Positions 39,063-44,092 of a stretch of 44,092 nucleotides of DNA are shown one piece after another. Under the pieces are notes generated by a model. The model searched no databases, was not told where the DNA came from, and was given only the letters and a program-made list of their open reading frames with translations. The stretch is from an uncultured Lachnospiraceae bacterium. Its GTDB lineage: Bacteria; Bacillota; Clostridia; Lachnospirales; Lachnospiraceae. The translations under genes and the position numbers were made by a program. The stretch covers positions 1 to 44,092 of the forward strand of contig CADBFE010000003.1 of the NCBI GenBank assembly GCA_902793845.1, read 5' to 3'. Position 1 is the first letter of the stretch. Each line of letters begins with the position of its first letter.

Positions 39063-40538
39063 ATGATCATTTACTTATTACCGATAACAGTTCTGTTTCC
39101 AATACTTGCGTCTGTGCTGATACCTGTAGTGCCGATTAAGAGCAGGAGAGGGATTACATGGTTTATAGAAGCCATTGTGATCGTAAACAGTATTCTCGTC
39201 TGGTATTTATTATGGGGCAGTCCTGACCAGTCTTTTACACTCTTTAAATTTACGGGTAATCTGTCTGTTACATTTCATATAGACGGTATGGCTACGGTAT
39301 TTGCGGGACTGGTATCATTTCTGTGGCCCCTTGCTACATTTTATTCATTTGAATATATGAAACATGAAGAGCATGAGAGAGTATTCTTTATGTTTTATAC
39401 CATGACATACGGTGTAACCTTGGGCATCGCAATGAGTTCAAATATATTTTCGATGTATTTCTTTTATGAACTCCTGACCATCGTTACGACGCCTCTTGTA
39501 ATCCATACTCTTAAAAAAGAGGCTGTGGATGCTGCGAGAAAGTATATTTATTATTCAATGGGTGGAGCGGCATTTGCTTTTATCGGTATGGTATTTATCA
39601 TCCTTTACGGTACTACAGCTGACTTTACATACGGCGGAGTACTTGCAGGAGGAACCTTTGCCAGAAATATTAATGTCCTATATCTGATTTATGTATTTTC
39701 ATTTATGGGATTTGGCGTAAAAGCAGCCATATGGCCGGTATGCGGATGGCTGCCAAAAGCCGGTGTGGCACCTACTCCCGTAACGGCGCTTTTACATGCT
39801 GTTGCAGTCGTCAAATCGGGTGCTTTTGCCGTAATGCGCCTTACTTATTATTGTTTTGGAGCAGACCTTTTACGGGGCAGCTGGGCCCAGTATACCGTTA
39901 TGGCTTTTTCGATTTTTACCATCGTATACGGATGCTCAATGGCTGTAAAGGAGAGACACTTAAAGAGACGTCTTGCTTACTCAACAGTGAGCAACTTAAG
40001 TTATATTCTGTTTGGAGTCACCATAATGACACCCCTTGGCCTTGTGGGAGCTCTGGCTCATCTTGTGGCTCATGCGTTTATGAAGATTACTTCATTTTTC
40101 TGCGCCGGTGCCATTATGTACAAGACAGGCAGAAATTACGTATATGAACTTGACGGCTTTGGCCGAAAGATGCCAAAGACTTTTGCAATATTTACCGTGT
40201 CGGCATTTGCACTCATGGGAGTCCCGGGCCTTGCAGGATTTATATCAAAATACAATCTGGCAATAGCAGCTGTCTACAGCGATAATGTGCTGGCTTATAT
40301 AGGTGTGGGAGCCCTTCTTTGCTCGGCCATACTGACAGCCATTTATATGTTTACTATCATTATCAGGGCATTTTTCCCGAGAGACGACTTTGATTATGAG
40401 ACCATAAAAGATGTGGAGGATCCCAATTATATAATGATCCTGCCACTGACGATTTTTGTGATCGTGATATTTATACTCGGACTTCATCCCCAGCCTCTTC
40501 TCGATATGTTTGTGAAGATAGCTGTCGGAAATCTGTAG
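39063..40538 (+). CDS. Antiporter subunit D-like 3 (NuoL/M/N family), variant motif
   Basis: A 491-residue, about 14-helix protein. It keeps the Glu in YFFYELLTIVTTPLVIH and the Lys residues in FGVKAAIWPVCGWLPKAG and VAVVKSGAF, and the His in LVAHAFMKITSFF. The usual PLHxWLP motif is changed to PVCGWLP, so the conserved His near the transport Lys is replaced by Cys. AAAGGAGG lies upstream of ATG. Likely duplicate of the previous gene. Confidence 0.92.
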   Translation: MIIYLLPITVLFPILASVLIPVVPIKSRRGITWFIEAIVIVNSILVWYLLWGSPDQSFTLFKFTGNLSVTFHIDGMATVFAGLVSFLWPLATFYSFEYMKHEEHERVFFMFYTMTYGVTLGIAMSSNIFSMYFFYELLTIVTTPLVIHTLKKEAVDAARKYIYYSMGGAAFAFIGMVFIILYGTTADFTYGGVLAGGTFARNINVLYLIYVFSFMGFGVKAAIWPVCGWLPKAGVAPTPVTALLHAVAVVKSGAFAVMRLTYYCFGADLLRGSWAQYTVMAFSIFTIVYGCSMAVKERHLKRRLAYSTVSNLSYILFGVTIMTPLGLVGALAHLVAHAFMKITSFFCAGAIMYKTGRNYVYELDGFGRKMPKTFAIFTVSAFALMGVPGLAGFISKYNLAIAAVYSDNVLAYIGVGALLCSAILTAIYMFTIIIRAFFPRDDFDYETIKDVEDPNYIMILPLTIFVIVIFILGLHPQPLLDMFVKIAVGNL

Positions 40539-40553
40539 GAAAGGAGAGAAGAT

Positions 40554-42698
40554 ATGATGATTAATCCTATAGGAATAATTGTATTTATGCCTTTTATCGG
40601 CGCATTCCTGTCATATATCATCGGCCGATTTAATAAGACTGCCCGTAATGTATTTGCAGACGTACTTGTTATAGCCGAACTTTCTTTGCTTGCATATTTA
40701 TTTGCAAACTTCAGTTCCGAGAATCTGATTACTCTCGACGTTGATAAGGTCTGTGGATTCGGACTTCATTTTGTGCTGTCGGGATTCAGGGGAGTGTATA
40801 CTCTTGTGGCTGCACTTATGTGGTGCATGACAACCATATTCTCTGCTGAGTATTTTAAGCATTATCACAACAGAAACAGATACTATATGTTTATGCTCCT
40901 TACCCTTGGAGCAACGATGGGAGTATTCTTATCGGCTGACCTTTATACAACATTTATTTTCTTTGAGATAATGTCGTTTACTTCATATGTATGGGTTGCC
41001 CATGATGAGAAGAAACCTTCAATGAGAGCAGCAGAGACATATCTGGCAGTTGCCGTTATCGGCGGTATGGTCATGCTGATGGGACTGTTTTTATTATGGA
41101 ATAATCTGGGAACTTTGGAGATATCGAGACTCCTAAATGCCGCAGACTATGCAGAAAATAAGAAAGCAATATTTGCGGCAGCTGCATGTATTACAGTCGG
41201 CTTTGGAGCAAAAGCAGGAGCATTTCCCCTTCATATATGGCTTCCCAAGGCTCATCCCGTTGCACCTGCACCTGCATCGGCACTTTTATCCGGTATCCTG
41301 ACCAAATCGGGTATATACGGCATACTGGTTGTTAGCTGCAATATTTTGTATGGCAACGATAAATGGGGCAGCATTATCCTGGTACTGGCTGCCATTACCA
41401 TGTTTATGGGAGCTTTGCTGGCACTGTTTTCAACAGACCTTAAGCGGACCCTTGCCTGCTCATCCATGTCCCAGATAGGCTTTATCATGGTGGGTATCGG
41501 CATGCACGGATTGCTGTCAGAGGTTATCAGCGTACAGACAGGGGGATTGCCCGAGGCGACTTCTTTAATGAAGATTGAAGCATCCCTTCCTGCCGGAGGC
41601 ATCCTTCTCCATATGGTCAATCATTCCGTGATTAAACTGGTTCTCTTTATGGCTGCCGGTGTGGTATTTATGAATCTTCATAAGCTTGACCTTAATGATA
41701 TCAAGGGATTTGGCAGGAATAAGCCGTTCCTTAACATCGTATTTTTACTGGGAACCCTCGGTATAGGCGGCATACCTTTATTTAACGGATATGTCAGCAA
41801 GACATTACTGCATGAAGCAATAGTGGAATATCATGAATATCTGACAGAAGGATTGATGACAGGAGTATTGTCAGCCGGAACCATAAAGCTCATAGAATGG
41901 ATTTTCCTGATATCAGGCGGTATGACTGTGGCATATATGACAAAGCTGTATTTATGCCTCTTTGTATTTAAGAATAATGATCCTGAGGTTCAGAAAAAAT
42001 ATGATGATATGAAATCATATATGAATCCCGTATCAAAGATAGCAATTGGTTTGTCGGCACTCATAATTCCTGTTATGGGATTTTTCCCGGGTAAGGTCAT
42101 GGACTTTATCGCCAATCGCGGAACGGATTTAATGAATGCAGGGTTTGAGATGGGAGAGGTTAATTACTTTTCAGTCGAAAATTTAAAAGGTGCCGCAATC
42201 TCAATAGGACTAGGTGCTTTGATATACTGCCTGTTTATTCTGCCCCTCCTTACAAAGAAAGATGAGAAAGGGCAGCTGGTATACCTTAACAGATGGCCTG
42301 CATGGCTTGACCTTGAGAACCTGATATACAGACCACTCATCGCTGCAGTGTGCTACGTGGCAGGTTTCCTTTGTCGTATACTTGACTGTGCCCTTGATAC
42401 TGTTGTGGTATTTTTAAGAAAGACGATCTATAAAGACTGCCCTCTTAAATTTGAACATGAGGGAGACAGCTTTACATTCTGGCTTGGCACGAGATTAAAC
42501 AACGCCCAGAAGACTGCAGATGATATATTTGACGGTACATATGATGACAATATTGATTTCGTCCATGAATTCTATCTGCAAAAGACCAAGATTAAGGAGC
42601 TGTTCTTCATTCTGACCAGAACCCTTTCATTTGGTATGCTCCTCTGCTGCATAGGCATGCTTGTCGGAATGATATATCTGCTCATGGTTCACTGGTGA
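40554..42698 (+). CDS. Large antiporter subunit (MrpA/NuoL-like) with C-terminal extension
   Basis: A 714-residue protein with the antiporter fold over about residues 1-520: Glu in TFIFFEIMSF, Lys in FGAKAGAFPLHIWLPKAHPVAPAPASALLSG, Lys in ILTKSGIYG, and NHSVIK in place of the usual HAxxK. Residues about 545-714 are an extension with helices (AVCYVAGFLCRILDCAL and FGMLLCCIGMLVGMIYLL) separated by a charged stretch, unlike the MbhD/MbhE region of MrpA, which is supplied by separate genes here. Last gene of the operon; terminator follows. AAAGGAGAG precedes ATG 40554; ATG 40557 is equally possible. Confidence 0.9.
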   Translation: MMINPIGIIVFMPFIGAFLSYIIGRFNKTARNVFADVLVIAELSLLAYLFANFSSENLITLDVDKVCGFGLHFVLSGFRGVYTLVAALMWCMTTIFSAEYFKHYHNRNRYYMFMLLTLGATMGVFLSADLYTTFIFFEIMSFTSYVWVAHDEKKPSMRAAETYLAVAVIGGMVMLMGLFLLWNNLGTLEISRLLNAADYAENKKAIFAAAACITVGFGAKAGAFPLHIWLPKAHPVAPAPASALLSGILTKSGIYGILVVSCNILYGNDKWGSIILVLAAITMFMGALLALFSTDLKRTLACSSMSQIGFIMVGIGMHGLLSEVISVQTGGLPEATSLMKIEASLPAGGILLHMVNHSVIKLVLFMAAGVVFMNLHKLDLNDIKGFGRNKPFLNIVFLLGTLGIGGIPLFNGYVSKTLLHEAIVEYHEYLTEGLMTGVLSAGTIKLIEWIFLISGGMTVAYMTKLYLCLFVFKNNDPEVQKKYDDMKSYMNPVSKIAIGLSALIIPVMGFFPGKVMDFIANRGTDLMNAGFEMGEVNYFSVENLKGAAISIGLGALIYCLFILPLLTKKDEKGQLVYLNRWPAWLDLENLIYRPLIAAVCYVAGFLCRILDCALDTVVVFLRKTIYKDCPLKFEHEGDSFTFWLGTRLNNAQKTADDIFDGTYDDNIDFVHEFYLQKTKIKELFFILTRTLSFGMLLCCIGMLVGMIYLLMVHW

Positions 42699-42738
42699 TC
42701 GTAGACTAGAAGGTTAATTTATAAATAATTATAAATAG

Positions 42739-42775
42739 GCACTTGTTACATCGTATGCTAGCAAGTGCTTATTTT
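42739..42775 (+). terminator. Antiporter operon terminator
   Basis: GCACTTGTTA (42739-42748) pairs with TAGCAAGTGC (42759-42768) including one wobble, loop CATCGTATGC, followed by a T-rich tract interrupted by A. Confidence 0.75.
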
Positions 42776-42811
42776 ATTGTTTATTGTTGATTGTTTTTTG
42801 CCTTGATTGCC

Positions 42812-42840
42812 TTGATTTACAGATGGAAATGCTTTAAAAT
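42812..42840 (+). promoter_or_regulatory. Promoter of the toxin-antitoxin pair
   Basis: TTGATT at 42812-42817, 17-bp spacer, TAAAAT at 42835-42840. The predicted start precedes the palindrome at 42859. Confidence 0.65.
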
Positions 42841-42858
42841 ATTATTAACAACTAATAA

Positions 42859-42879
42859 ACACATACATAATGTATGTGT
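42859..42879. promoter_or_regulatory. 21-bp palindrome, probable antitoxin operator
   Basis: ACACATACAT (42859-42868) and ATGTATGTGT (42870-42879) are perfect reverse complements around one central A. It lies between the promoter and the antitoxin ribosome site. RelB/DinJ-type antitoxins bind such palindromes through an N-terminal ribbon-helix-helix domain. Confidence 0.65.
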
Positions 42880-42908
42880 ATTTCATCAGAATGAAAGGAG
42901 GAGTTGTT

Positions 42909-43214
42909 ATGGCAGAACAGGTATTGGTACAATTTAGAGCAGATAAGTCTTTAAAAGATGAGGTGTCAGATATATACAATAAGTTGGGTATGGATTTACC
43001 CACTGCTTTTCGAATGTTTTTAGCAAAGAGCAAGCAGGTGAGGGGATTACCTTTTGAAGCAACTCTCCCTGCATCCACTTCTATAAGGGAAGATTTTGGA
43101 GAAGCGTTTCATGCATTGCGAGAAGAAGCCTCTGATTTGCCGGAAATGTCCCTTGAGGAAATAAACGCGGAAATATCTGCTTCAAGGGCTGAGCGTAAGA
43201 GGAAGAGCTTATGA
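42909..43214 (+). CDS. RelB/DinJ-family antitoxin
   Basis: A 101-residue protein. The N-terminal 50 residues form a ribbon-helix-helix unit (EQVLVQFRADKSLKDEVSDIY, NKLGMDLPTAFRMFLAKS), followed by GLPFEATLP, the DinJ signature, and an acidic/basic C-terminal helix that would cover the toxin. ATG 42909 follows AAAGGAGGAG by a good distance; frames starting further upstream run through the palindrome. The stop overlaps the toxin start as ATGA, the usual antitoxin-first arrangement. Autoregulation through the upstream palindrome is likely. Confidence 0.9.
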   Translation: MAEQVLVQFRADKSLKDEVSDIYNKLGMDLPTAFRMFLAKSKQVRGLPFEATLPASTSIREDFGEAFHALREEASDLPEMSLEEINAEISASRAERKRKSL

Positions 43215-43621
43215 TTTATGCTGTAATAGATACTAATGTGTTGGTATCATCTCTTCTTACAAAGAAAGAGGATTCTCCTACTGTAAAAGTAATGGATGCT
43301 ATCAGGGACGGATTGATTACTCCTTTGTACCATAAAGATATGATTACAGAGTATATTGATGTTCTAAACAGACCTAAATTTAATTTCAGTAAAGAAAAAA
43401 TTGTTAACACAATCAATAAGATTATTAAATATGGCGTGGAAGTCTTTCCTAAGCCAACAGGTGAGATACTTATTGATATGGATGATTTGATATTTTATGA
43501 GGTCGCTATGGAAAAGAGAGATGATGATGCACACTTGGTCACAGGTAATCTTAAGCATTATCCTATTCGAGATTACATAGTAACTCCAGCAGAGATGATC
43601 GCCATTTTATCAAAAATATAA
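43211..43621 (+). CDS. PIN-domain toxin (PIN_3/COG1569 type)
   Basis: A 136-residue PIN-domain ribonuclease-like protein. Acidic metal-binding residues are in place: Asp in AVIDTNVLVSSLL, Glu in MITEYIDVLNRPKF, and the KRDDDAHLVTGNLKHYP segment with the late Asp residues. PIN toxins cleave RNA, often tRNA or rRNA. Paired with a RelB/DinJ antitoxin instead of the VapB, Phd or AbrB types most often seen with VapC. Overlaps the antitoxin by four bases. Complete; terminator follows. Confidence 0.9.
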   Translation: MIYAVIDTNVLVSSLLTKKEDSPTVKVMDAIRDGLITPLYHKDMITEYIDVLNRPKFNFSKEKIVNTINKIIKYGVEVFPKPTGEILIDMDDLIFYEVAMEKRDDDAHLVTGNLKHYPIRDYIVTPAEMIAILSKI

Positions 43622-43634
43622 ACAATAGATAAAT

Positions 43635-43672
43635 GCCCGGATATGTAAGTGATTTACTATTCGGGCTTTTTT
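43635..43672 (+). terminator. Toxin-antitoxin terminator
   Basis: GCCCGGATA (43635-43643) pairs with TATTCGGGC (43658-43666) with a single mismatch, followed by T6. Confidence 0.9.
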
Positions 43673-43757
43673 AATATCTGAAATTAGTTAATACCACAAT
43701 ATTTTGTATATAAAATAGTATATACAGAAAAGCAATAACATATAAGTAAATTGTTGC

Positions 43758-43786
43758 TTGATTAAATAGTTTTGGTGTATTATATT
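43758..43786 (+). promoter_or_regulatory. Promoter(s) for the T-box leader
   Basis: TTGATT at 43758-43763, 17-bp spacer, TATATT at 43781-43786. A second candidate is TTGAAA (43806-43811), 18-bp spacer, TATATT (43830-43835). Both lie in a very AT-rich stretch (43673-43839) with no coding frame. Confidence 0.55.
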
Positions 43787-43839
43787 AATTGTGTTATAAA
43801 TATGTTTGAAAAAAAATATTTATTAAAATTATATTTATA

Positions 43840-43854
43840 AACGGTGACACCGTT
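43840..43854. promoter_or_regulatory. 15-bp palindrome between promoter and T-box
   Basis: AACGGTG-A-CACCGTT, perfect dyad, immediately downstream of the second candidate promoter and overlapping its predicted start. It could be an operator or a 5' hairpin. Confidence 0.45.
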
Positions 43855-43884
43855 AACAAAATGTGAACAAACTGAATATTAAAG

Positions 43885-44092
43885 ACTATGATGGTGCATA
43901 GTAGTATTGGGATAAAGATGTTTAAAGAGATATCCGCCACCGGCTGAAAGCGGATAAGCGTCTCCTGTTATGAAATTCACACCGGAGTCGGAAGTCTGAA
44001 ACAGCAGTAGGGTTTCCCGTGTAATACGCGTTAAGTATAAATAAGTGCTTCGTATTTTGTGTAATAAATACGTTGAATCAGGGTGGTACCAC
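43885..44092 (+). promoter_or_regulatory. T-box riboswitch leader, cut by window end (probably serS)
   Basis: The T-box sequence AGGGTGGTACC lies at 44080-44090, preceded by a stem III hairpin CGTATTT/AAATACG (44051-44072) and an F-box-like CGCGTTA (about 44027-44033). Upstream is a stem I-like region with arms TATCCGC/GCGGATA and a GGCTG loop. T-box RNAs bind uncharged tRNA and allow read-through into a synthetase or amino acid gene. The specifier triplet is not certain: candidates are AGC (44003-44005) and AGT or TCT within GGAAGTCTG, all of them serine codons. The terminator half and the gene lie beyond the window. Exact 5' boundary is approximate. Confidence 0.85.

Noticed and set aside
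43889-43906. ACTATG-ATGGTG-CATAGT hairpin upstream of T-box stem I as a separate regulator
   Set aside because: Most likely part of, or immediately 5' to, the T-box leader; too short to call on its own.
1-44092. CRISPR array, insertion sequence, prophage or rRNA genes
   Set aside because: No regularly spaced direct repeats, transposase, integrase, phage structural genes or rRNA sequence were seen while reading both strands.

Overview
The window (about 44.1 kb, roughly 41% GC by eye) looks like chromosomal DNA of a low-to-mid GC clostridial Firmicute, most likely a Lachnospiraceae member of the Butyrivibrio/Pseudobutyrivibrio type. Reasons: strong GGAGG ribosome binding sites, a single-chain eukaryote-type glycyl-tRNA synthetase, the recO-lipoprotein-glyS-ppdK neighbourhood, a T-box leader, a surface-anchored GH5 glucanase, c-di-GMP proteins, and a multisubunit Mrp/Mbh-type antiporter operon. 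I see no phage, insertion sequence or CRISPR array; the coding is dense and almost entirely on the + strand. The genus is an inference from gene content, not from a search.

Layout. 1-1598: 3' end of an HD-GYP gene, translationally coupled to a membrane-anchored BMP/PnrA-type binding protein. 1724-3984: serC-serA, closed by a bidirectional terminator shared with a small convergent gene. 4476-9057: DUF1015 protein, a GlgB-like protein that has lost most catalytic residues, and an MscS channel, probably one transcript. 9121-11906: tRNA-Thr(CGT) with its own promoter, then alaS. 11953-12135: a 183-nt imperfect inverted repeat. 12278-19004: one long operon of a protease-dead rhomboid-like protein, a truncated sigma-70-like protein, an unknown 142-aa protein, an M16C peptidase, era and recO. 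19069-21100: lipoprotein and glyS. 21147-21280: an RNA-like multi-stem structure. 21384-23399: a large unrecognised protein. 23545-29159: yccF-like, ppdK, GGDEF protein, small membrane protein, rsmJ. 29218-33146: membrane-anchored clostripain-family peptidase and GH5 lipoprotein. 33265-42698: ten-gene Mrp/Mbh-like cation antiporter operon with four large antiporter subunits. 42909-43621: RelB/DinJ-PIN toxin-antitoxin pair. 43758-44092: promoters and a T-box leader cut by the window end, probably for serS.

How the genes work together. The serine genes, three tRNA/aminoacylation loci and era/recO/rsmJ are housekeeping. PPDK, the antiporter and the glucanase fit an anaerobic plant-polysaccharide fermenter using pyrophosphate-linked glycolysis and ion-gradient energetics.

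The most unusual content is: (1) the GlgB-like apparent pseudoenzyme with a charged C-terminal helix; (2) the pseudo-rhomboid with a zinc ribbon directly followed by a sigma-like protein that keeps core-binding sequence but lacks DNA-binding regions; (3) two intergenic elements with extensive base-pairing potential; (4) an antiporter operon in Mbh gene order with no hydrogenase and four antiporter-type subunits, preceded by a promoter that runs straight into a terminator hairpin. All functional statements come from reading motifs by eye; none has been checked by a search or folding program.
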